A stretch of 64,000 nucleotides of DNA from Microbulbifer agarilyticus (GCF_020171345.1 NZ_JAIUZM010000001.1:1364001-1428000), one strand, 5' to 3'. Counted from the first letter of the stretch, positions 44,367 to 53,688 are shown. The notes: generated from the letters alone by a model not told the origin. Made by a program: numbers and translations.

Positions 44367-44501
44367 GGGACTTCCCGGTACACTCAGATGGCGCGCAAGT
44401 ATATAATGCCGCGGTTTTATCGTCGCTGATGGTTTAAGGGCGTTTGGGTGCCGCCAGCAGCGAAGATGGGTGCAAAACTTCAGCGCGCAACAGGACGACG
44501 T

Positions 44502-45152
44502 ATGAACAGCATTATAAAGAAGGCCGCTCTGGCTTTGGGGATGATCGCTTTTGCCCAGATGGGACACGCTGCCGGTGACGCCAGTGCGGGGCAGGCCAAG
44601 GCCGCTGCCTGCATAGCCTGCCACGGTGCGGACGGCAATAGCCCGGCGCCGACGTTCCCGAAAATCGCCGGTCTCGGCGACAAGTACCTGCTCAAGCAGT
44701 TGCGTGACGTGAAGAGCGGTGCGCGGTCCATTCCCGAAATGACCGGCCAGCTCGACAACATGACCGATCAGGACCTGCAGGATATCGCCGCCTTCTACGC
44801 GTCGCAGAACATCCAGATTTCCGGTTCTACCGCCTTCTCCGTGATGCTGAACAACGGCGACAACGTGGATGGCCTGGCCCTGGGTCGCGAGATCTACCGC
44901 GCTGGCAACAGCGAAACCGGTGTCCCCGCGTGCATGGGTTGTCACTCACCTAGTGGCCTGGGTAACGCGCCCGCGGCTTACCCGCGCCTGTCTGGCCAGT
45001 ACGCAGAATACGTGGAGAAGCAGCTGAAGGCTTTCCGTGAAGGCACCCGTGCCAACGACGGTGATACCCGCACCATGCGTACCGTGGCGCGCCAGCTGTC
45101 CGACGCCGAAATCAAGGCGGTTGCGAACTACGTAGCGGGCCTGACCGAGTAA
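44502..45152 (+). CDS. Dihaem cytochrome c4
   Basis: The 216-residue periplasmic protein has a signal peptide ([24 protein letters not shown]) and two cytochrome c domains with CIACH (residues 37-41) and CMGCH (about residues 144-148). This is the cytochrome c4 pattern; it donates electrons to terminal oxidases, such as the aa3/caa3-type enzyme also encoded here. The ATG at 44502 is preferred over a longer frame. The order engB-cytochrome c4-dsbA is conserved in pseudomonads. Confidence 0.95.
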   Translation: MNSIIKKAALALGMIAFAQMGHAAGDASAGQAKAAACIACHGADGNSPAPTFPKIAGLGDKYLLKQLRDVKSGARSIPEMTGQLDNMTDQDLQDIAAFYASQNIQISGSTAFSVMLNNGDNVDGLALGREIYRAGNSETGVPACMGCHSPSGLGNAPAAYPRLSGQYAEYVEKQLKAFREGTRANDGDTRTMRTVARQLSDAEIKAVANYVAGLTE

Positions 45153-45172
45153 GCGGTAGGTCGTTGCGAGAA

Positions 45173-45197
45173 AGGCCGGTCACTGACCGGCCTTTTT
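45173..45197 (+). terminator. Intrinsic terminator after cytochrome c4 gene
   Basis: AGGCCGGT/ACCGGCCT arms (8 bp) with a CACTG loop are followed by T5 (shared with the stem end). Confidence 0.9.
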
Positions 45198-45345
45198 GTT
45201 TCCGCCTGCCGAACCCAGCTTGCACCGGCCGTCGGGAACTTCAATAATTTCCGCGGTCTATATTCAGCCAGGAGTCAGCTGAGCCCGAGCATACTGGGGC
45301 CAGACTGATGCAGGCACACAGAATAAATTTTGGGAGTAACTCTTT

Positions 45346-46023
45346 ATGAAAGCCGTCGTCGCACTCTTTACCATGCTGCTGAGCCTGGCAGCCTGTGCCC
45401 AGGAAGCCCCGGGCAAATTCAAGGCCGGTCAGCACTACGAAGTACTCCCGCAGGCCGTTGCCCAGGATGACGACAGCAAGATCGAAGTGACCGAGCTCTT
45501 CTGGTACGGCTGTGGCCACTGCTACCACTTTGAGTCTCCGCTGAAAAAGTGGCAGAAAACCATGCCGGCCGATGTGGCGCTGAAAAAAATCCCGGCCATT
45601 TGGCAGCCGGTGATGGAGATCCACGCGCGTATGTTCTACGTGGCGGACGCCATGGGTGTACTGGACAAGGTGCACGAGCCGATCTTTGCCGCCATCGCCC
45701 AGCAGCGCAAAATGTTCGCCACCCGCGACGGTCGCGACTGGAAAGTCGATGATGCGGCTATTGAAGCCCTGTTCAACGATGCCGGTGCCGACGGCGCCAA
45801 AGCGGTGAAACTGATGAATGGCTTCGCGATCAACAGCAAGGTCAAGCAGGGTCAGGCGAAACAGCGTGCCTACAAACTGACCGGTACCCCGGAAATGGTT
45901 GTTGCCGGCAAATACCGTATCAGCACCTCGCTGCCGGGCATCAAGGGCAAGTCCAACGGTCAGCAGATCATGCTGGACGTAGTGGACTTCCTGGTAGAAA
46001 AAGAGCGCGCCGAGAAGGGCTGA
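45346..46023 (+). CDS. dsbA: Periplasmic thiol:disulfide oxidoreductase DsbA
   Basis: DsbA introduces disulfide bonds into exported proteins. The 225-residue product has a signal peptide (about residues 1-20), the catalytic CGHC motif at residues 56-59 in FWYGCGHCYHFE, and the cis-proline loop in GTPEMVV. Length and position after cytochrome c4 match pseudomonad DsbA. A good terminator follows. Confidence 0.95.
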   Translation: MKAVVALFTMLLSLAACAQEAPGKFKAGQHYEVLPQAVAQDDDSKIEVTELFWYGCGHCYHFESPLKKWQKTMPADVALKKIPAIWQPVMEIHARMFYVADAMGVLDKVHEPIFAAIAQQRKMFATRDGRDWKVDDAAIEALFNDAGADGAKAVKLMNGFAINSKVKQGQAKQRAYKLTGTPEMVVAGKYRISTSLPGIKGKSNGQQIMLDVVDFLVEKERAEKG

Positions 46024-46049
46024 TCGCGCCCAACCTGCTCCGCTCGAAC

Positions 46050-46073
46050 AACCCCGCAATCGCGGGGTTTTTT
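46050..46073 (+). terminator. Intrinsic terminator after dsbA
   Basis: AACCCCGC/GCGGGGTT arms (8 bp) with an AATC loop are followed by a T-run. Confidence 0.92.
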
Positions 46074-46148
46074 TATGCCTGAATATCCCTGCGCCGCCTC
46101 ACTGCTAGGCTAACAGTGGGTACCGCCACCAATTTCGCCAGTGCCAGA

Positions 46149-47381
46149 ATGCGCAACTTGCCCCTGCCAGTATTGATTGCTCTGTTGCTCAGCCTTTGGG
46201 CTGGGTGGCTGCTGGCCGTCGCGCAGGTTCCTGAGGGGCAGGCGATCGAAGAACCGCTGCCCGTGCAGCAGACCCCGGTGGATATTGCGGCGCGCGCGGT
46301 GAGCCTACTGTCATTTGTCGCGGTGGATTATCCCGAGGCGGTCGCCGAGGGCAGTGTGCGGGATCGCGGGTTGTATCGACAGACTCGCGAAAACGCTGAA
46401 CTGGCCGCCGATCTGGTGGCGGAGCTGCCCGACAGGCCGGGGCGGGCCCAGCTGCTCAATACACTGCAGTCGCTGCAGGCGGCAATTTCCGGCAAAGACG
46501 CCGCGGACCTGGTACGGCGCCGCGCCAACACGGCGGCCGACCGCCTGGCAGCCCTCTATCAATTGCCCCGTTCCCCGGCAGAACCCCTGCCTGCCGCGAG
46601 CGAGGCCAACGCCCTGTATCGCGACCGCTGCCAGCACTGCCATGGGGAAAATGGCGTTGCCGAGCAACCGGAGCGCGCGCTGAATGATCCCGCGCGCATG
46701 GTGAACCTGAGTCTGTACGACTTTTACAATGTGCTGGAGCCCACCCGCAACGATGCCCACGACGAGGCCGTGGACGGCGACCTCAGCAGTCGCCAGCGCT
46801 GGGCGCTGGCGGTCAAGGTGGCCAGCTTCAGCGCGCCACCGGTGGCGCCATCACGCAAACTTGCCGAACAGTACCCGGCACTGGTTGGCCTTCCCGGCAT
46901 GGCGGTGTTGCGCCCGTCAGAACTTCCCGAACCGGCGCGCGCGTCGCTGATGTGGTGGCGCGCCCACCCGGAACAGACCCGCGCCTTGCAGCACCCGCTG
47001 GCCCGGGCCGCGGGCCTGATCTATCTGGCGCACATTACCTATCGCGGTGGCGACCCCGCGGACGCCTACCACAAACTGATGCTGGCCCTGCGCAGCGGCT
47101 ACCTGCCGGCACGCGCGCAATTGGCTGAGCGCGATCCGGCACTCGCAGCCCAGCTCGATCAACAGTGGCAGGCGTTGCGTGAGGCCATTCTCGCGCGCGC
47201 ACCGGCCAATGAGGTGATCGAGCAGTTTCAGCGCCTACTCGCCAGTGTGGTGAAGGGCAGGGAGTTATTGCAGCCCACAAGCAGCAGCGTCATCTATGTG
47301 TGGGCGGGGATACTGTTTGTTGCCGCGCTGGCGCTCGGGCTGTTGTTGTGGTTCGGCTTGCGTCGCCGGCGCACAGGGTAG
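46149..47381 (+). CDS. FTR1-type cytochrome/helical module lacking the permease
   Basis: The 410-residue protein is anchored by an N-terminal helix and ends with a single membrane helix (about residues 381-402) and a basic RRRR tail. Between them it has the arrangement of the periplasmic part of cytochrome c/FTR1 iron permeases: a helical segment with FVAVDYPEAV, a monohaem cytochrome domain with CQHCH at residues 161-165, and a second helical domain (DPADAYHKLMLALRSGYLPA, DPALAAQLDQQWQALREAIL). The FTR1 permease itself, with its REGLE motifs, is absent and no remnant follows. The start at the ATG 46149 is preferred over a GTG at 46116. Function without a permease is unknown; iron or electron transfer is possible. 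Confidence 0.7.
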   Translation: MRNLPLPVLIALLLSLWAGWLLAVAQVPEGQAIEEPLPVQQTPVDIAARAVSLLSFVAVDYPEAVAEGSVRDRGLYRQTRENAELAADLVAELPDRPGRAQLLNTLQSLQAAISGKDAADLVRRRANTAADRLAALYQLPRSPAEPLPAASEANALYRDRCQHCHGENGVAEQPERALNDPARMVNLSLYDFYNVLEPTRNDAHDEAVDGDLSSRQRWALAVKVASFSAPPVAPSRKLAEQYPALVGLPGMAVLRPSELPEPARASLMWWRAHPEQTRALQHPLARAAGLIYLAHITYRGGDPADAYHKLMLALRSGYLPARAQLAERDPALAAQLDQQWQALREAILARAPANEVIEQFQRLLASVVKGRELLQPTSSSVIYVWAGILFVAALALGLLLWFGLRRRRTG

Positions 47382-47553
47382 GTAAGAAACGCCGATCCCT
47401 TTGGTTGGTGACCACATAGCCTCTTAGGCTGGCTTGACGCGAAAACAAAGAAAATTGTCGCATTCGCTGCCACTGTTGAGATTTACGACTAGGCTTTTAA
47501 TTAGGTTGTGCAAATAACCGCCAGTCGTTGAACCCAACAGAGAAGAGTGCCGC

Positions 47554-48099
47554 ATGAAGTTGTTGCGTCAGTTGTCCTTCCGTCCCGTTCTCGTATCCCT
47601 GCTGCAATCCTACGTCCTTACCTTTGCAGTGTTCCTGATTCTCCCCGTATTCGCCTCCGCGCAGGAGCAGACCGGCAACCAGGCTGCGGCCAAAAGCTGG
47701 GTCGGTAACTGGCTGGTGGTGGGGCAGGGGGATGAGCAGCTGGTGTGGCAACTCCACGCTGACGGTACCGGCTTTGCGCACGGTTTCCGCGCAGATGGTC
47801 AGCTTACCCATGGCTTTGCGATCTCCTGGCGCATTAACGGCGATACGGTGCGTATCCGCACCGGCGGCACGCTGCACTGCAACAGTGGCATGGTGTACGC
47901 GCAATTTACCGGTTGGAGCGCGGTCACCTTAGACTTCAACGTGATTGACGGTCGTCATTGGCGCCAGCACAACGGCGGTATCCTGGCCTTTCAGCGCCGT
48001 CTTGGTGATTGGGAAACACCCAATCACGGCGCCGAGTGCCCCAATCTGTACGATCGCGAGCGGAAAGAGACCCCGCAGACCGCCTCGGCCGGCAATTGA
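47554..48099 (+). CDS. Secreted hypothetical protein (paralogue 1 of WVGNWL pair)
   Basis: The 181-residue protein has a long signal sequence (about 36 residues, ending FASAQ) and a beta-rich mature part starting WVGNWLVV, with HADGTGFAHGF and a C-terminal cysteine pair. The same pattern recurs in the next gene (WVGNWL, DGTG, F.HG), so the two arose by duplication. Lipocalin-like or beta-sandwich fold is a guess. Not recognised as a named family. The ATG has an AGAG-type ribosome site. Confidence 0.7.
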   Translation: MKLLRQLSFRPVLVSLLQSYVLTFAVFLILPVFASAQEQTGNQAAAKSWVGNWLVVGQGDEQLVWQLHADGTGFAHGFRADGQLTHGFAISWRINGDTVRIRTGGTLHCNSGMVYAQFTGWSAVTLDFNVIDGRHWRQHNGGILAFQRRLGDWETPNHGAECPNLYDRERKETPQTASAGN

Positions 48100-48271
48100 A
48101 GCCAGAGCGCACAAGGCAGTGCTGAGCAAAGTGGTACTGATCAAAGTACAGGCCAGCGCGCTGGCAACGAAGGCGTCCAGCCTGCGGCCGGGGAAGGAAG
48201 TCTCCGGCCCGGGTCATAGGGGCAGGTATTCATCTCAGGGAAGAATACAGCGCAAGCGGAGCCTGGCAGTC

Positions 48272-49153
48272 ATGCAGCAACGCTTTATTCACAAGCTACT
48301 GGTCACCAGCAAACAAACGCTGATCGCGGCGGGCGTTGTTTTGTTGTCGTCGACAGGGGTGGTTTCGGCACAAGATTCCGCTGCTGGTTCTTCGTCCCCT
48401 CCTGGCCCTTCCAAGGATCTGCAGCACAAATCACCGCAGAATTCCACCCGCGAGCAACCAGGCCAGTATCCCGGCTGGGAGGTGGAGTCGCGTTTGCAGG
48501 CCGAGCAGTGGGTGGGAAATTGGCTGATCTCCCGCGACGGCGAAGCGCAGCACGTGTGGAGCCTGAACAAAGACGGCACCGGTCGCTCCTATGCGTTCAA
48601 TCGCCATGGCGATGAGATGCAATTTGCCTATGGCTACGACATAAGCTGGTATTTCGATCCGCATACCCAGATGGCCAATATCAAAACCGAGCGCCGTATT
48701 GTGTGCCGGGGCGGCCGCGTCTATCCCTACTTCCTCACGCTCAAATCCTACGAGAGTGATTACGCCGTAAAAGGCAAATTCGCCTGGCAGACCACCTGGA
48801 CCGAAGCCAGCATCGGTCGCAACTACCTGCATAAATCCCTAGTGGTTTTCGTCGCGCCCCTGTCTGCTTGGCACAACCCGGAAAAAAACGCTCCCTGTCC
48901 GATTTTCCCGCGCATGGATGTGGAAAAAGATATCGACCTGGCGCTGGACCGCTGGGAGCAGGAAGCGCAACAGAGCGAACACGAACAACTCGTAGATACC
49001 ACCCCGGTAGAAGGGGAACCAGAATTTACCGGTGAAGACTTTGGACCAGCAGTGGATGAGCCCAAGGGCAAAGTCCCAGGCCAGAAAACATCGTCAAAAA
49101 GTAAATCCGCCAAGGCGCGGGTGAAGGACAAATCCAGGAGAGACCGCCAATGA
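48272..49153 (+). CDS. Secreted hypothetical protein (paralogue 2 of WVGNWL pair)
   Basis: The 293-residue protein has a signal peptide (about residues 1-34), a Ser/Pro-rich linker, the shared WVGNWLI domain with NKDGTG and two or more cysteines, and a charged C-terminal extension ending in a Lys/Ser-rich tail (KTSSKSKSAKARVKDKSRR). A longer frame to 47945 overlaps the preceding gene and is not credible. Its stop overlaps the start of the ACT-domain gene (ATGA). The function is unknown. Confidence 0.7.
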   Translation: MQQRFIHKLLVTSKQTLIAAGVVLLSSTGVVSAQDSAAGSSSPPGPSKDLQHKSPQNSTREQPGQYPGWEVESRLQAEQWVGNWLISRDGEAQHVWSLNKDGTGRSYAFNRHGDEMQFAYGYDISWYFDPHTQMANIKTERRIVCRGGRVYPYFLTLKSYESDYAVKGKFAWQTTWTEASIGRNYLHKSLVVFVAPLSAWHNPEKNAPCPIFPRMDVEKDIDLALDRWEQEAQQSEHEQLVDTTPVEGEPEFTGEDFGPAVDEPKGKVPGQKTSSKSKSAKARVKDKSRRDRQ

Positions 49154-49560
49154 ATGCTCAGGTAAAAATCGACCAGCTGCTATTGCGGCTGACCCCGATT
49201 CTCGATCGCGAAGTACTGGGTTTGTGTGTGCTGGATGAGCCCCAGTTGCGGGAACACTTGGCGCATTGCCGGTGTATTTTCCGCGAGCGTGAAGGTATTA
49301 CGGCGTTACTGCCAAAAAACCTCGCCGAGCTGGGACAGTTACCGGTCAGTGACGACTACCGGCAGATTACCCTACAGTTCGTTGACGGCGTGGAAGCGCC
49401 TGGGTTCACCGCCACAATTTTACGTGAACTCGCCGATGCCGGGATTCAGGCCAATGTGGTTTCTGCGCGCTATCACGAGCACATTCTGGTACGCGCCCGT
49501 GATGCCACACATGCGATGCAGATCCTCTATGGCATCAGCAACCGCCTGCAGTATTCCTAA
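49150..49560 (+). CDS. ACT-domain protein
   Basis: The 136-residue protein fits a small ACT-type regulatory domain pair: a strand-helix-strand unit in VDGVEAPGFTATILRELADAGIQANVVSARYHEHILVR, with conserved glycine before the helix. ACT domains bind amino acids. It overlaps the preceding gene's stop by 4 bases (ATGA), so it is translationally coupled to a secreted-protein gene, an unexpected partner. It has no signal peptide. Confidence 0.8.
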   Translation: MNAQVKIDQLLLRLTPILDREVLGLCVLDEPQLREHLAHCRCIFREREGITALLPKNLAELGQLPVSDDYRQITLQFVDGVEAPGFTATILRELADAGIQANVVSARYHEHILVRARDATHAMQILYGISNRLQYS

Positions 49561-49581
49561 CAAGTAGTTACCTTTCCCTTT

Positions 49582-49614
49582 CTCCGCCCAGATGTGCGTG
49601 TCTGGGCGGAGTTT
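49582..49614 (+). terminator. Hairpin terminator after ACT-domain gene
   Basis: Perfect 11-bp arms CTCCGCCCAGA/TCTGGGCGGAG with an 8-base loop end in TTT. The T-run is short, but the stem is strong. Confidence 0.75.
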
Positions 49615-49675
49615 GCCGATGGCAGGGAGCGCCCCAGAGAAAACCTTTCTTGAATAGAGGAGTGCGCTGCCGACC

Positions 49676-50425
49676 ATGCATATCGCCTATCCGCCGCCAC
49701 TGCCCCACGGGCCAATCCGCCAGTTGTTGCCGGATTTTTTTGTGGTGCGCGGTCAGGCTCGGGTTGCGCCGGGAGTGCTGGTCAATCGCAATATGGGCAT
49801 CGTGCGCAGCGGGGACGACTTACTGTTGGTCAACCCCATACGTCTCACCCGTTTACAGGAAGAGCGCCTGTGCGATCTCGGCAATGTGCGCCAGGCGGTG
49901 CGTCTCGGATATTTCTTTGGATGCGATGATCTCTACTATCGCGACCGTTTTAATGTATTTTTCTGGCGACAACACCACTCCGACTATTATCCGGTCCCTG
50001 CCGCGGACGAATTCCTGGAAGAGGGCGGCCGCTGCCCGGTGCCGGATGGCCAGATATTTGAATTCAGCCACAGCGAGATTCCGGAGGCGGCATTGTATGT
50101 CCCCAATTCCGGCGGATTGCTGCTTACCGGGGACTCCCTGCAATACTGGAGTAGCTGGACGGCCTGTAACTGGGCCGGACGCTGGGCACTGCGCCTGAGC
50201 GGGATGCATCGAGGGATGCAGGTATCGCCGGCCTGGTGCCGCCGCGCCACCCCGGAAGGGGAAAATAGTCAGTGCTGGCTTGCCACCGACTTTGAGCGGC
50301 TGCTCGATCTTCCATTTCAGCATATGCTTGCCGGTCACGGCGATTTCTGTGCTGACCGCGCCCACGAACTCGCCGAGCGCGCCGTCGCTGCGAGTTTCTC
50401 CGTATCGCTCAATACGCGGCATTGA
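49676..50425 (+). CDS. Hypothetical protein, possibly degenerate metallo-beta-lactamase fold
   Basis: The 249-residue soluble protein has segments like those of the metallo-beta-lactamase fold (LLLVNPIRL near the N-terminus, GGLLLTGDSLQYW, FQHMLAGHGDF near the C-terminus), but the HxHxDH metal motif is missing; it resembles DUF4336-type proteins. A gene-free hairpin separates it from the ACT gene. Function unknown. Confidence 0.6.
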   Translation: MHIAYPPPLPHGPIRQLLPDFFVVRGQARVAPGVLVNRNMGIVRSGDDLLLVNPIRLTRLQEERLCDLGNVRQAVRLGYFFGCDDLYYRDRFNVFFWRQHHSDYYPVPAADEFLEEGGRCPVPDGQIFEFSHSEIPEAALYVPNSGGLLLTGDSLQYWSSWTACNWAGRWALRLSGMHRGMQVSPAWCRRATPEGENSQCWLATDFERLLDLPFQHMLAGHGDFCADRAHELAERAVAASFSVSLNTRH

Positions 50426-50512
50426 TCGCAAAACCTATGTTGAGCAATCGCCGGTGTCCCGTGCGGTGCCGTGATAAGCTGTCGGCGTTTCGAGTATTAG
50501 AATGAGCCCAGC

Positions 50513-52222
50513 ATGTCCCGCTTCAGTGCCATCTCCGCAAACTTCATACGTGCGATCCGCGCAAACTTTATAAAAGTACCGCAACCGTTCCGCCCGATAG
50601 CATGGTTTGTTTCCCTCGTGTTTACAGGGTTGCTGAGTGCCTGCGTCGGACTCGCGCAGCTGCCAGCGACGCCTCGCGCCGACATGGACAGCATGCGCGT
50701 GGATGTGGAATTTTTGGCGGACGACCGCTTACAGGGGCGGGAAACCGGTTCTGCCGGTTACCAGCAGGCAGCGGATTATGTGGCTGACCGATTTGCCAAG
50801 CTCGGGCTGACTTCTATCACCGGTGCTGATTACTTCCAACAGGTGCCGCTGCGCAAAGCGCTTTGGGGAGACGGTGCGGCGACACTGGTACTGCATAGCC
50901 GCGAGGGTGACATCACCTTTGACCTGGGGGTGGATTTTCTCGGTGCCCCCTCGACGGCGCATAACGACAGTGCGACGACGGCCGGCCTCGTATTTGTTGG
51001 CTATGGTATCGATGCGCCCGCCTATGGTGTCGACGACTATGCCGGGCTGGATGTGCAGGGCAAAATTGTCGTGTACCTGTCCGGGCGCCCGCAGTACCTG
51101 CCGAATGAGGTGGGTGCCCACTTCGCTTCCAACCGCACCAAGCAGCAGACCGCCGCGCGCCACGGAGCAGTCGGCACCATTACCCTGAATACCCCCATAC
51201 GCGAGCTGCGCCGCGCGTTTGCCGCTTCCGCCAAGCATGTGCAGGACCCGCGCTGGGACTGGCTGCGTGCCGACGGCACGCCCGGTAACAGCATCCAGCA
51301 CCTGCAACCGGGCGTCATGCTCGATATCCCGGCGGCCAAGCAATTGTTCATGGGTGCCGCACGCAGTCTCGACACCATCTTCACCGAAATTGAAAACGGC
51401 CTGGTGCCGCAGGGATTTGCCCTGCCGTATACCGCCACCCTCACCAGCAGCGCCAAGCACCAGCGTATCTCCAGCCCGAACGTGGTCGGCCTCCTGCCGG
51501 GGCGCGACCCCAAGCTCAGACACGAGTACATCATCTTTTCCGCACACCTGGACCATATCGGCATTGAGCCCGGCACGGGGCTTATTAACAACGGCGCACA
51601 GGATAATGCCGCCGGTATCGCGGTGATGTTGGAGGTCGCACGGCTGTTTACCACCGCGAACCGCGCGCCCAGGCGTTCCATTCTGTTTGTGGCGGTAACC
51701 GCGGAAGAAGAGGGCCTGCTCGGCTCGGATTACTTTGCCCGGCACCCGCCGGTTGCCCCCAAGTCCATGGTGGCCAACATCAACCTCGATATGCCGATGC
51801 TGCTGTATCCGTTCCGCGATGTCATCGCCTTCGGTGCCGAGCATTCCAGTCTCGGTAAAACCGCCACCCGCGCTGCCCGTCGCACAGGCCTCAAGCTGAG
51901 TCCAGACCCCATGCCCGAGCAGGTCATCTTTGTGCGCAGCGACCATTACAGTTTTGTACGCCGGGGCATCCCGGCGATTTACCTCATCACCGGGCGCGAG
52001 GCCATTAACGGCGAGGTCGACGGCAGCCGCGCGCAGATCCAGTTCCTGCGCAATCACTATCACAGTCCCAGTGACACAGCAGATGCGGGGGTTAACTACG
52101 TGGCGGCACAGCAATTTGCCGAAGTGAATTACGCAATCGCATGGGAAGTCGCGGATTCCGCACAGAAACCGCGCTGGAATCGCGCTGATTTTTTTGGCGA
52201 GTTGTTTGCTGGAAATAAATAG
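50513..52222 (+). CDS. M28-family aminopeptidase with PA domain, predicted lipoprotein
   Basis: The 569-residue protein is a zinc aminopeptidase of the M28 type. Metal and catalytic elements appear in order: SAHLDHIG (first His), NNGAQDNAAGIAVM (bridging Asp), VTAEEEGLLGSDYFARH (catalytic Glu), NLDMPML and YHSPSDTAD (last His). A PA domain sits around residues 160-330. The signal ends with LLSAC, predicting lipid attachment. The N-terminus before the signal helix has a short repeat (SANFIRAIRANFI), unusual for the family; a later start near the hydrophobic segment is possible. It lies alone between the hypothetical gene and the two lipoprotein genes. Confidence 0.9.
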   Translation: MSRFSAISANFIRAIRANFIKVPQPFRPIAWFVSLVFTGLLSACVGLAQLPATPRADMDSMRVDVEFLADDRLQGRETGSAGYQQAADYVADRFAKLGLTSITGADYFQQVPLRKALWGDGAATLVLHSREGDITFDLGVDFLGAPSTAHNDSATTAGLVFVGYGIDAPAYGVDDYAGLDVQGKIVVYLSGRPQYLPNEVGAHFASNRTKQQTAARHGAVGTITLNTPIRELRRAFAASAKHVQDPRWDWLRADGTPGNSIQHLQPGVMLDIPAAKQLFMGAARSLDTIFTEIENGLVPQGFALPYTATLTSSAKHQRISSPNVVGLLPGRDPKLRHEYIIFSAHLDHIGIEPGTGLINNGAQDNAAGIAVMLEVARLFTTANRAPRRSILFVAVTAEEEGLLGSDYFARHPPVAPKSMVANINLDMPMLLYPFRDVIAFGAEHSSLGKTATRAARRTGLKLSPDPMPEQVIFVRSDHYSFVRRGIPAIYLITGREAINGEVDGSRAQIQFLRNHYHSPSDTADAGVNYVAAQQFAEVNYAIAWEVADSAQKPRWNRADFFGELFAGNK

Positions 52223-52375
52223 CCGACATTGATCAAAGTGCGATCAGAGCCCACCTGTAATGACATGTAATCGCTATTTGGGACCCACTTACCAGATTTC
52301 GTGATAGCCTTGCCGACCGCTGGCGGAGCATTCGTCCAGCAAATAGATAAACAACAATATTGTTAAGGCTTCATC

Positions 52376-52870
52376 ATGTTGAAAAAAATTACTTTAGTGG
52401 CGGCAATTGCGGGTCTCGGGCTGGTATCTGGTTGTGCGAGTATCCTCAGTGACAGTAATTACCCTGTAACCATCAACAGCAACCCCGCGGGTGCCAACTT
52501 TGTTGTTGTGAATGAAGCTGGTTTCGATGTTCACACCGGCGTTACCCCGGACACCATCACCCTGTCTGCCTCTGACGGCTTCTTCTCCTCCGCGAGCTAC
52601 GTGGTGAAGTTCCAGATGGCCGGCTTCGAAGAGCAGAGCTTCCAGCTGCGTGCAGGCATGGACGGCTGGTACATCGGTAACATTCTGTTCGGCGGCCTGA
52701 TCGGCATGCTGATTGTTGACCCGGCCACTGGCGCTATGTGGAAACTGCCGGAATCCGCCAACGTTTCCCTGGCTCCTGTAACTGCGGCTACCGGTCTTGA
52801 AACCCTGTCCATCGCTTCCGTTCACCAGCTGACCGATGAAGCCAAAGCGCAGCTGATTCCGCTGAACTAA
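52376..52870 (+). CDS. Small lipoprotein (PEGA-like)
   Basis: The 164-residue protein has a lipoprotein signal (MLKKITLVAAIAGLGLVSGC; lipobox VSGC) and a beta-rich domain starting YPVTINSNPAGANFVVV, the pattern of PEGA-type surface-layer domains. A hydrophobic stretch, WYIGNILFGGLIGMLIVDP, resembles a small membrane or glycine-zipper segment. It precedes another lipoprotein gene by 42 bases. Function unknown; likely outer-membrane or periplasmic. Confidence 0.8.
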   Translation: MLKKITLVAAIAGLGLVSGCASILSDSNYPVTINSNPAGANFVVVNEAGFDVHTGVTPDTITLSASDGFFSSASYVVKFQMAGFEEQSFQLRAGMDGWYIGNILFGGLIGMLIVDPATGAMWKLPESANVSLAPVTAATGLETLSIASVHQLTDEAKAQLIPLN

Positions 52871-52912
52871 TTTCGCTGCATAAACATACCAATAATAATT
52901 TTGGGGTTATCC

Positions 52913-53599
52913 ATGAAAGTACTCGCTCGTGTAGTTTTGATGTTAACCGTGGTTGCGTTTGCTGGTTGTGCAAGCGTCAGCAAAATGCCGTTGAACGACA
53001 AAGTCGCCGCAATCGATACTTCTGAGAAAAGTATCCTGGTGGCGAAGCTGTCGATTCGTAACGACAACAAGCCCAGCCATCAGCCGAACCTGCTCGCAGT
53101 GTTCGTAAACCAGAACGAAAAAGACTATTCCTTTACCAAGCCTACCCTGATCGCTGATCTGGACAAGGGCGGTAAAGAGTACTTTATCAGCATGGACGTG
53201 GCCCCCGGTAAGGCAACTATCAAGCTGGCCCGTTTCCTACGTCAGGTTCCGCTGCTACTGAATGCAATGGCTGACCTGCCGTTTGAATACGAAATCGACG
53301 TGCCGGCGAATGAAGTGGTTTATGTGGGTAATATCACCGCCACTATCAAGCCGCGCGAAGGTGAAGAGCCTCGTGCCGGCCTGGTGATCCCGTTGATCGA
53401 TCAGGCCGTTGCCGGTTTCTCTAACGGTACCTTTGAGGTAAGCATTACCGATAACTACGATGCGGATATGGAAGCTCTGAAGGCGAAATACCCGTACATT
53501 GCCAGCCAGGCCATTGCCAAAAACCTGCTGCCTGCGTGGACTCACCCAGAGCAGCGTGGCGAAGCGCCAACCATTCTGGCGGAAAAGACCGAGGAGTAA
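52913..53599 (+). CDS. Predicted lipoprotein, unknown function
   Basis: The 228-residue protein has a lipoprotein signal (MKVLARVVLMLTVVAFAGC; lipobox FAGC) and a mature beta-rich domain. The ATG at 52913 is preferred over a TTG four codons upstream. It shares its transcript with the preceding lipoprotein gene and ends at a strong terminator. I do not recognise a family. Confidence 0.8.
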   Translation: MKVLARVVLMLTVVAFAGCASVSKMPLNDKVAAIDTSEKSILVAKLSIRNDNKPSHQPNLLAVFVNQNEKDYSFTKPTLIADLDKGGKEYFISMDVAPGKATIKLARFLRQVPLLLNAMADLPFEYEIDVPANEVVYVGNITATIKPREGEEPRAGLVIPLIDQAVAGFSNGTFEVSITDNYDADMEALKAKYPYIASQAIAKNLLPAWTHPEQRGEAPTILAEKTEE

Positions 53600-53659
53600 T
53601 CCCGCTTTTTGGTAAAGCGGGGTGATGGCTTGAGCCGTTGTCCCGTGTACGACCGCAAA

Positions 53660-53688
53660 GCGAGTCTCTCAAGAGACTCGCTTTTTTT
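53660..53688 (+). terminator. Intrinsic terminator after the lipoprotein pair
   Basis: GCGAGTCTC/GAGACTCGC arms with a TCAA loop are followed by seven T. Confidence 0.93.

Noticed and set aside
44367-44945. N-terminal extension of engB
   Set aside because: It runs antisense across the cytochrome c4 gene; the conserved EngB start is at 44366.
47945-48271. N-terminal extension of the second WVGNWL protein
   Set aside because: It overlaps the preceding gene and adds no conserved sequence; the signal peptide at 48272 shows the real start.
50729-52114. Long minus-strand frame of 461 codons
   Set aside because: Antisense to the M28 peptidase, with no recognisable domain and no ribosome site.
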